64,000 bases of DNA from an uncultured Clostridia bacterium. Lineage in GTDB: Bacteria > Bacillota > Clostridia > Oscillospirales > Acutalibacteraceae. How positions within the stretch are numbered: the first letter of the stretch is position 1; each line of letters opens with the position of its first letter. Position numbers and translations under genes: made by a program. Under the pieces are notes generated by a model that saw only the letters and a program-made list of their open reading frames with translations, made no database searches and was not told the DNA's origin. The stretch is from the NCBI GenBank assembly GCA_947624835.1, contig CANQLX010000001.1, positions 1 through 64,000 of the forward strand. Reading direction: 5' to 3'. Positions 1 through 7,459 of the stretch are shown one piece after another.

Positions 1-74
1 CAATTTTGTACACCTGAATATTATAGGAAACAAATGACCCCCAAAAACCTATAAAAAATCCACAACCTTTCAGC

Positions 75-79
75 TGCGG
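75..79. repeat. Left copy of IS target-site duplication (TGCGG)
   Basis: TGCGG lies directly before the left end of the IS3-family element and is repeated exactly at 1411-1415 directly after its right end. A 5-bp duplication is within the range normal for IS3-family insertion. Confidence 0.85.
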
Positions 80-163
80 TGAACAAGTCCAGTAAAAACG
101 GACAATAGAAAAAAGCCCCCTCCTGTGGTAGAATGAAAGAAACTACTACAGGAGGGAATTTTT

Positions 164-499
164 ATGGCAAGACAATATCGGCACATACAGATGTATGAAA
201 AAGAAATACTGGAACTCAAAGAGAAAGGATTTACTCGAAAAGAAATAGGAGAAAAACTGGGACTTACAGCAGAGCAAATTCATGAGTTCACAAAAAGATA
301 TAATCGAAAGCAGAGAAAACTTGCAGCAGGAATCGCCCTGAAAAAGAGAGGCCGACCACCAAAAGATTATGTAGTCAGCGAGGAAGATAAGATTGCTGAA
401 CTTAGATACATCCTTGCTCGTAAGGAAGCAACGATCAAATCATTGAAAATGGAAAATGAACTGATGTGGGATTTTCTCTCGCTCACCGAAAGGAAGTGA
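164..499 (+). CDS. IS3-family transposase OrfA (helix-turn-helix subunit)
   Basis: This 111-residue protein is the DNA-binding first frame of the IS3 element. Residues about 14-45 read as a helix-turn-helix (FTRKEIGEKLGLTAEQIHEF), followed by a basic linker with a KKRGRPPK tract and a C-terminal Leu/Glu/Lys-rich helix that would form the coiled-coil dimerisation segment. An AGGAGG site precedes ATG 164. Its stop TGA at 497-499 overlaps a GTG at 496-498 in the orfB frame, so OrfB could be made by -1 frameshifting or by coupled reinitiation. No A6G slippery run is visible in the overlap, which makes frameshifting less obvious than in textbook members. Confidence 0.9.
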   Translation: MARQYRHIQMYEKEILELKEKGFTRKEIGEKLGLTAEQIHEFTKRYNRKQRKLAAGIALKKRGRPPKDYVVSEEDKIAELRYILARKEATIKSLKMENELMWDFLSLTERK

Positions 500-1299
500 G
501 AACAAGCGTAAAATACAGGGTGATCTACCGGCACAAAGATAAATACAGCATCAGTGAAATGTGCAGATTTTTTGAAGTATCCAGAAGTGGCTACTACGGG
601 TTTGTATCAAGGATGGATATACCGGAAAAGGATCTGCCGCTGGCAGAAAAGATACGGGAGTGTCAAGAGAAATGTGGTAAAACATACGGATACCGCAGAG
701 TACATATCTGGCTTGAAAAGCAGAAGATCCATCATGATCCGAAAACCGTCCTGCGAGTTATGCAGAAATATAATCTGCTATCTGTGGTGAGAAGAAAGAA
801 ATACCGCAATTACGGCGAATGTCTGCATCGTTATCCCAATCTGTTAAACAGAGATTTTAAGGCAGAAAGACCAAACCAAAAGTGGGTGACAGATATTTCA
901 TACATCAAGACCGGACAAGGCACTTTGTATCTGTCCGTCATCCGTGATTTGTATGACAACAGTATTGTGGCCTACAAGACCGGAACGAAGCAGAACATCA
1001 ATCTTGTTTTAAGTACGATCAGAGCGGCCAAGAGAAAAGAAAAGGTCACCGCAGAGCTGCAACTCCACAGTGACCAAGGCTTTCAGTATACCTCACAAGC
1101 GTACTTTAAGCTAACTCAATCATACGGCATAACGCCGTCAATGTCAAGACGGGGTAATCCCTATGACAATGCTCTGGCTGAAAATTTCTTCTCTATTCTC
1201 AAAACAGAGTGCATTTACCGTGTCAAACTCAAAACCTATGAGGAGGCTCGTCTCCTCATTGCTGAGTACATCCACTTTTACAACAATCAGCGTATTTAA
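466..1299 (+). CDS. IS3-family transposase OrfB (DDE integrase), nonsense-truncated at C-terminus
   Basis: OrfB carries the retroviral-integrase-like catalytic domain. The DDE triad is visible: the first Asp in WVTDISYIK, the second in LHSDQGFQYTS and the Glu in NALAENFFSILKTE. An upstream HTH_21-like region (CRFFEVSRSGYYGF) is also typical. The frame ends at TAA 1297-1299 right after YNNQRI. Reading through gives 16 more sense codons (FKTKLTPLELRSQFVI) to a second stop at 1348-1350, and these match the usual IS3 OrfB tail. The simplest reading is a C-to-T change turning CAA (Gln) into TAA. The catalytic core is intact, but loss of the conserved tail may inactivate the enzyme. Start is uncertain (ATG 466, GTG 496, or fusion to OrfA). 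Confidence 0.88.
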   Translation: MGFSLAHRKEVRTSVKYRVIYRHKDKYSISEMCRFFEVSRSGYYGFVSRMDIPEKDLPLAEKIRECQEKCGKTYGYRRVHIWLEKQKIHHDPKTVLRVMQKYNLLSVVRRKKYRNYGECLHRYPNLLNRDFKAERPNQKWVTDISYIKTGQGTLYLSVIRDLYDNSIVAYKTGTKQNINLVLSTIRAAKRKEKVTAELQLHSDQGFQYTSQAYFKLTQSYGITPSMSRRGNPYDNALAENFFSILKTECIYRVKLKTYEEARLLIAEYIHFYNNQRI

Positions 1300-1410
1300 T
1301 TCAAAACAAAACTGACCCCGCTTGAATTGCGAAGTCAGTTCGTTATTTAATCCTTAACATCTCCTACCACAGGGGGCTTTTGTGCTGTCCGTACAATTTG
1401 GAGCAGTTCA

Positions 1411-1415
1411 TGCGG
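1411..1415. repeat. Right copy of IS target-site duplication (TGCGG)
   Basis: Exact copy of the 5 bases at 75-79, immediately outside the right end of the IS3-family element. Confidence 0.85.
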
Positions 1416-1427
1416 ATTACTAAGGTC

Positions 1428-1621
1428 TTATTTTATTCTTTTTTCTATATCGTCTATATGTTTTTTCCTTGTTTCCTCTGGAGCGTTTGTTAGTGCTTTT
1501 AGTTTTTCATATATATTCTTAATTTCTTCCTCTGTAAATATCTTCTCGCTCGTGTTTATACCATCTTTTTTATAACTCCTATTATTAACAAAATAACTGC
1601 TGCTATAATTCCGCATGTCAT
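1428..1621 (-). CDS. Small membrane-anchored protein in two frames joined by a -1 slippery heptamer
   Basis: Frame 1 starts at ATG 1621 behind an AAGGGG site and encodes MTCGIIAAVILLIIGVIKK, a clear single membrane helix, then stops at TAA 1558-1556. Frame 2 (-1) is open to 1428 and encodes a charged helical tail beginning DGINTSEKIFTEEE. The frames meet at A-AAA-AAG (1571-1565), in the exact phase of a bacterial -1 slippery heptamer; a slip gives a continuous 64-residue protein. The start at 1616 in frame 2 has no good ribosome binding site and lacks the membrane helix, so I reject it. Either this is programmed frameshifting or a one-base indel in a decaying gene; the surrounding patch is decayed. 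No family is recognised. The IS3 element lies just downstream of its stop. Confidence 0.5.
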
Positions 1622-1755
1622 TTTTATTCCCCTTTTTTCTTGTTATTCTTTTTTCCTATTTCGGCATTGGGTTATCCAACAAACTTAATATATAATCTAT
1701 CATCTTATATCCCATAACTGAAAGCCCTTATATAATTATTCAAATCTTGTATAAT

Positions 1756-1785
1756 TTGCAAAAGAACAATCTTATATGTTATAAT
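1756..1785 (+). promoter_or_regulatory. Sigma-A-type promoter of the broken NUDIX gene
   Basis: TTGCAA at 1756-1761 and TATAAT at 1780-1785 are separated by 18 bp. An AAAGGAG ribosome binding site and GTG 1815 follow. Confidence 0.6.
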
Positions 1786-1814
1786 CAGTATATCGGCTAA
1801 AAGGAGTTGTAACC

Positions 1815-2124
1815 GTGAAAATATGGGATTCGTACAAACGTGACGGAACTAAAACCAGTCATAAAATTTGACAGGCACGGCGAAGGTGTCATACTCGATA
1901 GGTTTATACCATATCCCGTGTGAGACCCTTGTATGTCATTCGCACGGCGATTACCTTTCTTTTTCTCTTTTCATCCGTAATATATTTACTACGGTATTAT
2001 AACTCATTTTTTCCCGATGTCAAGTATTTTTTTGATCAAAAAGTATAAAAATTATCCCTTTTATTATGAAGCGGGTGCTGGAGGCAGTACTTTAAGCGGA
2101 GAAACACCTCTTGGATGTATATAG
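1815..2124 (+). pseudogene. NUDIX hydrolase remnant
   Basis: Two pieces of one NUDIX-type protein survive. The first starts at GTG 1815 after AAAGGAG and reads MKIWDSYKRDGTKTSHKI before a stop at 1869-1871; this is the usual start of a Firmicute NUDIX subfamily (IWD-Y-DG---). The second, in a different frame around 2041-2124, reads KKYKNYPFYYEAGAGG then STLSGETPLGCI and a stop. It matches the segment leading into the NUDIX box (E-AGGS-L-GE-P), but the box itself is missing. Between them are frameshifts and possibly replaced DNA. The gene still has a promoter and ribosome binding site but cannot make an active enzyme. The assignment rests on motif memory, not a search. Confidence 0.6.
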
Positions 2125-2305
2125 TGTGAGCTTTTTAATGTTTGTTCTACTCTTATGTAACGATGTCGGCAAAATAGATTCATATAAGTGGGTAGACGAA
2201 CAGAATTTGCAGGATTTACATATTCCAAATATTATATTCCCTTGCAGATCATAAGATATAAGGATTATTTTATAAAAATAGTTATTTACAGAGAAGGTAT
2301 GAAAA

Positions 2306-3280
2306 ATGGAATTTCCGTCTGAACTTAAAAACAGAATTGAACTAAACGCTTCACAATGGTCTATATCTGAGTTAAAAAAGGCCTCAGATGCCATTACAAA
2401 GAAATACAAAAATGAAAGCGGCAAGGGTAAAAGACTCATAACAGATAAGCTTGATGCCGCTGTATATTCTGTGGTACGTATGCCTGCAACCTTTGCGGCT
2501 GTATCCGGGGCTGTTTCACATACTCTCGAAATTATCGGTGAGGAATACAGCATAAAAACACTCCTTGATATCGGGGCAGGTACGGGTGCTGCCGCCTGGG
2601 CAGCGTCTTGTCAGCTTGAGCTTGATAGGATAATATGTTTGGAGCGTGAAAGGGAAATGTCTGCACTCGGTTCAAAATTTATGAAATCGGGCAGTACTCC
2701 TCTTAAAAATGCAAAATGGATATCCCAAGATATTTCACGTTCTGGACTCACCTACAGTGCCGATCTCGTAACAGCAGCATATGTACTTAATGAATTATCT
2801 GAATCACAGCGTATTGATGCATTAAAAAATCTTTGGAAAGCCTCAAATAAGATACTTATCATTATAGAACCCGGAACACCAGAGGGTTTTTCACAACTTA
2901 AGACAGCAAGGAATATTTTACTGAAAAACGGTGCACATATTGCCGCCCCCTGTCCGCATGAAAATGAGTGCAGACTGTCCTCCGATGACTGGTGTCATTT
3001 TACGGCAAGAGTACAGAGAAGTAAACTACATAAAATGCTCAAAGGCGGCGATGCACCATTTGAGGACGAAAAATATTCATATATGGCATTTGTTCGTACA
3101 GATATTGAAATAAGCGGCTCAAGAATACTACGTCATCCATACACGGGCAAGGGCAAAATAACAATGGATCTGTGTTCGGAGAATGAAAATACCACTGAAA
3201 TTATAACTAAAAGGAAGGGAAAGCTTTTTAAAATTGCCGGAAAACTGAAATGCGGTGATTTGCTTCCGGGTAATAATTAA
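2306..3280 (+). CDS. Rsm22-family SAM-dependent methyltransferase (putative rRNA-associated)
   Basis: The 324-residue protein has a Rossmann SAM-binding motif LLDIGAGTGAAAWAA at about residues 88-102 and a helical N-terminal cap. The C-terminal third has a Cys/His-bearing segment (APCPHENECRLSSDDWCHF) followed by RVQRSKLHKMLKGG and FEDEKYSYMAF, the signature of Rsm22 proteins, relatives of mitochondrial ribosome assembly factor Rsm22/METTL17. The cysteines probably bind an Fe-S cluster or metal. Bacterial substrates are not established; a small-subunit ribosomal role is inferred from the family. The ATG at 2299 is followed by an early stop, so ATG 2306, 8 bases after GAGAAGG, is chosen. It precedes the alarmone synthetase on the same strand, but that gene has its own promoter. 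Confidence 0.85.
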   Translation: MEFPSELKNRIELNASQWSISELKKASDAITKKYKNESGKGKRLITDKLDAAVYSVVRMPATFAAVSGAVSHTLEIIGEEYSIKTLLDIGAGTGAAAWAASCQLELDRIICLEREREMSALGSKFMKSGSTPLKNAKWISQDISRSGLTYSADLVTAAYVLNELSESQRIDALKNLWKASNKILIIIEPGTPEGFSQLKTARNILLKNGAHIAAPCPHENECRLSSDDWCHFTARVQRSKLHKMLKGGDAPFEDEKYSYMAFVRTDIEISGSRILRHPYTGKGKITMDLCSENENTTEIITKRKGKLFKIAGKLKCGDLLPGNN

Positions 3281-3313
3281 TTATTTATACATAAATATTT
3301 TACGAATTTTTTG

Positions 3314-3342
3314 TTGACTTTTAACAAATAATACTGTATCAT
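3314..3342 (+). promoter_or_regulatory. Promoter of the small alarmone synthetase gene
   Basis: TTGACT (3314-3319), a 17-bp spacer and TATCAT (3337-3342) lie 25 bp before the start codon and its AAAGGAG site. Confidence 0.65.
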
Positions 3343-3367
3343 TGTAAGAAATAAAGGAGATGAGAAA

Positions 3368-4093
3368 ATGAAAGAGGAACAATTCCTGCAAACAGCAGAT
3401 AAGGTTGCAAAGGAGCTTGTTGAATTTACACGTCAGGCTAATGTCAACGAGGAATATTTTCTTGACATAATAGAGGAAAAAATATTACCCGTTGAGCAGT
3501 TTTTTGCAAATTATGCCTGTGCCATAATGGAGGTAGAAACAAAATTCAAGGTACTGAATGAGCAATTCTCCCTTAAATACGACGGCAATCCCATTGAATC
3601 AATTCACTCACGTATAAAGGATTACGACAGTATTATACGCAAGCTTATACGAAAAAATCTTCCGAGAACTCTCGAATCAATAGAGGAAAATGTAAATGAT
3701 ATAGCCGGTGTGCGTGTCATATGTTCATTTGTTGATGACATATACCGACTTGCGGATTGTCTTTTGCAGCAGGATGATATAATACTTCTCAGAAAAAAGG
3801 ATTATATCAAAAATCCAAAACCTACCGGTTACAGAAGCCTGCACCTTATTGTACAGGTTCCTATTTTTGCGGAAAATGAAAAGAGATTGGTCAAGGTAGA
3901 GGTTCAGCTACGTACAATAGCTATGGATTTTTGGGCAAGTCTTGAACATAAGCTAAGATATAAGAAAAATATCTCCTCTGAAATGATGGAAAAGCTTTCG
4001 CATGAATTGACTGATTGTGCAGAAATCAGTGCCTCACTTGACAGCCGTATGCAGAATGTAAGAAATTTGATTATATCGGAAAATAACAACTGA
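3368..4093 (+). CDS. relQ: Small alarmone synthetase, RelQ/YjbM-like (p)ppGpp synthase
   Basis: This 241-residue protein has a RelA/SpoT synthetase domain and no HD hydrolase, TGS or ACT domain, so it is a stand-alone small alarmone synthetase. It would transfer pyrophosphate from ATP to GDP or GTP to make (p)ppGpp. Visible motifs are IHSRIKDYDSIIRK, NDIAGVRVICSFVDDIY (an acidic substrate- and Mg-binding region), KPTGYRSLHLIV and VEVQLRTIAMDFWASLEHKLRYK, all in the family order. The N-terminal 50 residues are a helical extension. AAAGGAG and its own promoter precede ATG 3368. RelQ and RelP cannot be separated firmly by eye; the general function is secure. Confidence 0.9.
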   Translation: MKEEQFLQTADKVAKELVEFTRQANVNEEYFLDIIEEKILPVEQFFANYACAIMEVETKFKVLNEQFSLKYDGNPIESIHSRIKDYDSIIRKLIRKNLPRTLESIEENVNDIAGVRVICSFVDDIYRLADCLLQQDDIILLRKKDYIKNPKPTGYRSLHLIVQVPIFAENEKRLVKVEVQLRTIAMDFWASLEHKLRYKKNISSEMMEKLSHELTDCAEISASLDSRMQNVRNLIISENNN

Positions 4094-4348
4094 AAATATA
4101 TAAAACCATCGGATTAATTATACATCAGCATATATTACGAACGGTTTTTCCTAATAATTACAAAACGGAGGCTGACATTTTGTTTATATACTGTTGGAGG
4201 ATTCCGTTCTCAACGACGGGTAAACAATAGAGCCTCCCCCATTCAAAAGCTACCGATTACAAAAAGTAAGGTGATTGTACTTATCGATGATACCATAGAA
4301 ATCGCATATGCCGAATGGTATTTTCCTGCTTTCTGATTAAAAAAATAC

Positions 4349-4376
4349 TTGACATTGGGAAAAAATGAGTTATAAT
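4349..4376 (+). promoter_or_regulatory. alaS promoter
   Basis: TTGACA (4349-4354), 16 bp, TATAAT (4371-4376). Transcription would begin near 4383, at the start of the T-box leader. The 255 bases before it (4094-4348) hold only short open frames that look like debris. Confidence 0.85.
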
Positions 4377-4382
4377 ATTGTA

Positions 4383-4612
4383 GTAAATATATTACGGCTG
4401 TGAAGAGAAAAAGAGCGGAAGCTGCACCAAAGAGAGGGGAACAACGGTGTGATATCCCTGTGTAAGAACGCTCGGGCTGACTCGGAGTCCTGCAAAAAAT
4501 GCAGCGTCCCAACCGCGTTAAGGTTTTTGAGTGGTATATGGTTTTCTGTATGCAATTTGGGTGGTAACACGGATTCTTTCGTCCCATAACGAAAGGGTTC
4601 GTGTTTATTTTT
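4383..4612 (+). ncRNA. T-box leader of alaS
   Basis: The leader shows the T-box landmarks in order: the stem I AGAGAG bulge followed by a GGG/CCC distal stem with a GGTGTGA apical loop (about 4434-4458), a stem III hairpin CTGCA/TGCAG (about 4490-4506), and the T-box core TTGGGTGGTAACACGG (4557-4572). The UGGU of the core would pair with the ACCA end of uncharged tRNA with discriminator A, as in tRNA-Ala. GCT triplets at 4470-4472 or 4476-4478 are candidate alanine specifiers; I cannot decide between them. Uncharged tRNA-Ala would favour the antiterminator and allow alaS transcription. Confidence 0.9.
4566..4612 (+). terminator. T-box attenuator terminator
   Basis: AACACG at 4566-4571 pairs with CGTGTT at 4600-4605, and an inner CTTTCGT/ACGAAAG stem extends the hairpin; a TTTATTTTT run follows. 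The 5' arm overlaps the T-box core, so terminator and antiterminator are mutually exclusive. Confidence 0.85.
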
Positions 4613-4671
4613 AAATAATCCACCGAAATAAACACAGCACAGCCAAAAAATTAATAAAAAGGTGATAAAAA

Positions 4672-7299
4672 ATGAAATGGACAGGACTTAATGAGTTGAG
4701 GGAAAAGTATCTTTCCTTCTTTGAATCAAAGGGACATCTAAGGCTTCCGAGCTTCCCCCTTATCCCCCGTGACGATAAGAGCCTTCTGCTAATCAATTCA
4801 GGTATGGCTCCTATGAAGAAATATTTTACAGGTGAGGTGACACCTCCGCGCAAGAGAGTTACTACCTGTCAGAAATGTATCCGTACACCCGATATTGAAA
4901 GGGTAGGAATAACCGCACGTCACGGAACATTTTTTGAAATGCTCGGCAATTTCTCTTTCGGAGATTATTTTAAGCATGAGGCCACAAAATGGGCATGGGA
5001 ATTTTGTACAGACGTATTGGATATGCCTGTTGATAAGATATGGGTATCAATATACGAAAATGATGATGAGGCTTTCAGAATATGGACTGAAGAGGTCGGA
5101 GTTTCTCCCGACCGTATAGTACGTCTTGGAAAAGAAGATAATTTCTGGGAGCATGGCGAGGGTCCCTGCGGTCCCTGTTCCGAGCTTTATTTTGACAGAG
5201 GAGAAAAATACGGCTGCGGCAAGCCTACCTGCGGCGTTGGCTGTGACTGCGACAGATATGTAGAATTTTGGAATAACGTATTTACTCAATTCGATAATGA
5301 CGGCAAGGGAAATTATACACCGCTTGATCATCCGAATATTGATACGGGAATGGGTCTTGAACGTCTTGCCTGCATTATGCAGGGTGTTGACAATCTTTTC
5401 CTTGTTGATACCGTGCAGAATATCATGAAAAAGATCACTGAGCTGGTAGGTGCAAAATACGGTGATAACGAAAAAACTGATATTTCACTTCGTGTTATAA
5501 CCGACCATATCAGAAGTGTTACATTCATGATCGGGGACGGGGTTATGCCCTCCAATGAAGGAAGAGGCTATGTGCTCCGCCGACTTCTTAGAAGAGCAGC
5601 ACGTCACGGCAGGCTTCTCGGTGTAAGCGATCCGTTCCTCTATAATGTTGTTGATACTGTAATAGCTGAAAATCCCGCATACCCCGAGCTTTCGGAAAAG
5701 CGTGAAATTATAGTTAAGGTAATAAAAACCGAAGAAGAATCCTTCTGCCGTACTCTTGACCAAGGCTCTGCCCTACTCAATGATATAATAGAAAAATCCG
5801 AGGTAAACAGAATTTCCGGTGAGGATGCATTCAGGCTTAACGATACATTCGGCTTCCCTATCGATCTGATTAAGGAAATTGCCGCAGAAAAAGGAATGAT
5901 AGTTGACCTTGAGGGATATGAAAAGCTTCTTAAGGAACAGAAAGCACGTGCAAAGGCAGCAAGGAAAAATGCAGGTGCAGAGGCATGGCTTAGTGATGCC
6001 GTTGATTTCGGCAACATAGAAAAAACGGAATTTCTCGGATATAAGCAGCTAAGTTCAGAGGCAAAGATTCTTGCCATTGTCAAGGACGGCGAAAAGGTTG
6101 AATACGGCGGCACCGGTGATGACGTTGTAATTGTACTTGATAAGACCCCCTTCTATGCCGAGAGCGGTGGACAGGTCGGCGATATAGGTACGCTTACTAC
6201 TAAGGATTCGGTTATTAAGGTTTCCGATACCGTTAAGGACAATAACGGAATATATATGCATCGCTGTGAAATTTCCGAGGGTACTGTTGAAATTGGAGAT
6301 ATTGTAAATGCTCAGGTTGATGAAGATACGAGATACAGTATTATGCGTAACCACACTGCGGCGCATCTTCTCCAGGCTGCACTCCGTCAGGTTCTTGGAA
6401 CTCATGTTGAACAGGCGGGTCAGCTTGTTACAGCCGAGAAACTTCGTTTTGACTTTACTCATTTTTCCGCTGTGTCGCCTGAGGAACTTAAAAAGGTTGA
6501 AAACCTTGTAAATGAGCAGATTTTCATGGCTATTGATGTAATAACAAAGGAAATGCCTGTAGAAGAGGCAAAGAAGCTCGGTGCAATGGCTCTGTTCGGT
6601 GAAAAATACGGTAATATTGTCCGTGTTGTCACCGTTGATGAGTTTTCAAAGGAATTCTGCGGAGGTACACATATAGAAAATACAGCCAAAATCGGACTTT
6701 TCCGCATACTCGGGGAAAATTCCGTTGCAGCCGGTGTAAGAAGAATTGAAGCAGTCACTGGTAAGGGTGTTCTTTCGGTTCTTGATGAAATTACGGATAT
6801 CATCACACAATCCATGAAGCTGTTTAAAGCTACTGCTATGTCTAATCTTGTTGCAGCAAGCGAAAAGGTAGTTGAAGATATGAAGTTTAAAGACAGGGAG
6901 ATTGCAGCGCTGACCTCAAAGCTTTCTGCACAGGGAGTAGAAAATATGCTTTCTTCCGCAGCAGAGAAAGACGGTGTGCGTATAGCATCTGCAAAATTCC
7001 CTGGTACAAATACAGCAACACTTAAGACCATGACGGACAGTCTGCTTGAAACTGCTCCCGACTGTATTGCCGTAATGTTCGGAATTGATGATGGAAAAGC
7101 AAATATTTCCGTTGCAGTGGGCAAGGCTGCCCAGGCAAAGGGCGGTCATGCAGGTAAGATTGTAAAGGCTGTCGCAGAGCTTGTAGGCGGCAAAGGTGGC
7201 GGTAAGCCGGAACGTGCAATGGCAGGTGTCGGCGATATTTCTAAAATTGATTTTGCACTCGAAAAAATTGAGGAAATTGTTGCTGAATATATAAAATAA
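4672..7299 (+). CDS. alaS: Alanyl-tRNA synthetase
   Basis: Full-length 875-residue AlaRS, which charges tRNA-Ala. The class II catalytic core begins at residue 1 (FFESKGHLRLPSFPLIP, then the motif 2 region GKTRHGTFFEMLGNF-like as ARHGTFFEMLGNFSFGDYF). A Cys-rich insert (CGKPTCGVGCDCD) follows at about residue 182. The editing domain has the zinc-binding HTAAHLL and CGGTHIENT motifs that clear Ser/Gly mischarging. A C-terminal coiled coil and DHHA1-like C-Ala domain end in the glycine-rich GGKGGGKPERAMAGV. It is the only gene behind the T-box, so expression should follow tRNA-Ala charging. A strong terminator follows immediately. An AAGGTG site precedes ATG 4672. Confidence 0.98.
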   Translation: MKWTGLNELREKYLSFFESKGHLRLPSFPLIPRDDKSLLLINSGMAPMKKYFTGEVTPPRKRVTTCQKCIRTPDIERVGITARHGTFFEMLGNFSFGDYFKHEATKWAWEFCTDVLDMPVDKIWVSIYENDDEAFRIWTEEVGVSPDRIVRLGKEDNFWEHGEGPCGPCSELYFDRGEKYGCGKPTCGVGCDCDRYVEFWNNVFTQFDNDGKGNYTPLDHPNIDTGMGLERLACIMQGVDNLFLVDTVQNIMKKITELVGAKYGDNEKTDISLRVITDHIRSVTFMIGDGVMPSNEGRGYVLRRLLRRAARHGRLLGVSDPFLYNVVDTVIAENPAYPELSEKREIIVKVIKTEEESFCRTLDQGSALLNDIIEKSEVNRISGEDAFRLNDTFGFPIDLIKEIAAEKGMIVDLEGYEKLLKEQKARAKAARKNAGAEAWLSDAVDFGNIEKTEFLGYKQLSSEAKILAIVKDGEKVEYGGTGDDVVIVLDKTPFYAESGGQVGDIGTLTTKDSVIKVSDTVKDNNGIYMHRCEISEGTVEIGDIVNAQVDEDTRYSIMRNHTAAHLLQAALRQVLGTHVEQAGQLVTAEKLRFDFTHFSAVSPEELKKVENLVNEQIFMAIDVITKEMPVEEAKKLGAMALFGEKYGNIVRVVTVDEFSKEFCGGTHIENTAKIGLFRILGENSVAAGVRRIEAVTGKGVLSVLDEITDIITQSMKLFKATAMSNLVAASEKVVEDMKFKDREIAALTSKLSAQGVENMLSSAAEKDGVRIASAKFPGTNTATLKTMTDSLLETAPDCIAVMFGIDDGKANISVAVGKAAQAKGGHAGKIVKAVAELVGGKGGGKPERAMAGVGDISKIDFALEKIEEIVAEYIK

Positions 7300-7308
7300 T
7301 AAATTTCA

Positions 7309-7356
7309 AAGGACTTAGCCTTACTTGCAGATGATAGAGGCTAAGTCCTTTTTTAT
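7309..7356 (+). terminator. alaS terminator
   Basis: AAGGACTTAGCC (7309-7320) pairs perfectly with GGCTAAGTCCTT (7339-7350), followed by a T run. Confidence 0.93.
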
Positions 7357-7373
7357 ATAAATTTCAAAATAAC

Positions 7374-7408
7374 TAAAAAACAGGGCTGCCACACAGCATG
7401 ACAGCCCT
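7374..7408 (-). terminator. Terminator of the zinc-ribbon membrane protein gene
   Basis: AGGGCTG (7382-7388) pairs with CAGCCCT (7402-7408). Read on the minus strand it ends in a TTTTTT run at 7380-7375. Confidence 0.8.
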
Positions 7409-7459
7409 ATGAACCGTTTTTACAACACTTATTACCTGTGGCGGCTTAATCAGCCCTAT

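Larger units (their letters stand above)
80..1410 (+). mobile_element. IS3-family insertion sequence, 1331 bp, both ends present
   Basis: The element starts TGAAC at 80 and ends GTTCA at 1410. The ends form imperfect inverted repeats of about 45 bp: TGAAC, then an ACGGACA block, then GCCCCCT and GTGGTAG, appear in the same order inward from both ends. The two reading frames inside have the classic IS3 orfA/orfB arrangement with orfB in the -1 frame. The flanking TGCGG duplication shows the present ends are those of the original insertion. OrfB carries a nonsense codon near its end (see that entry), so this copy may be inactive unless complemented. Family is clear from the DDE motifs; the subgroup, perhaps IS150-like, is uncertain. 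Confidence 0.92.

Noticed and set aside
4243..4853. Minus-strand open frames across the T-box and the start of alaS
   Set aside because: They lie opposite a well-formed T-box and a highly conserved synthetase; no ribosome binding site or protein family is seen.
6459..7124. 221-codon minus-strand frame inside alaS
   Set aside because: Ser/Ala/Phe-rich shadow of the AlaRS reading frame, with no start signal.
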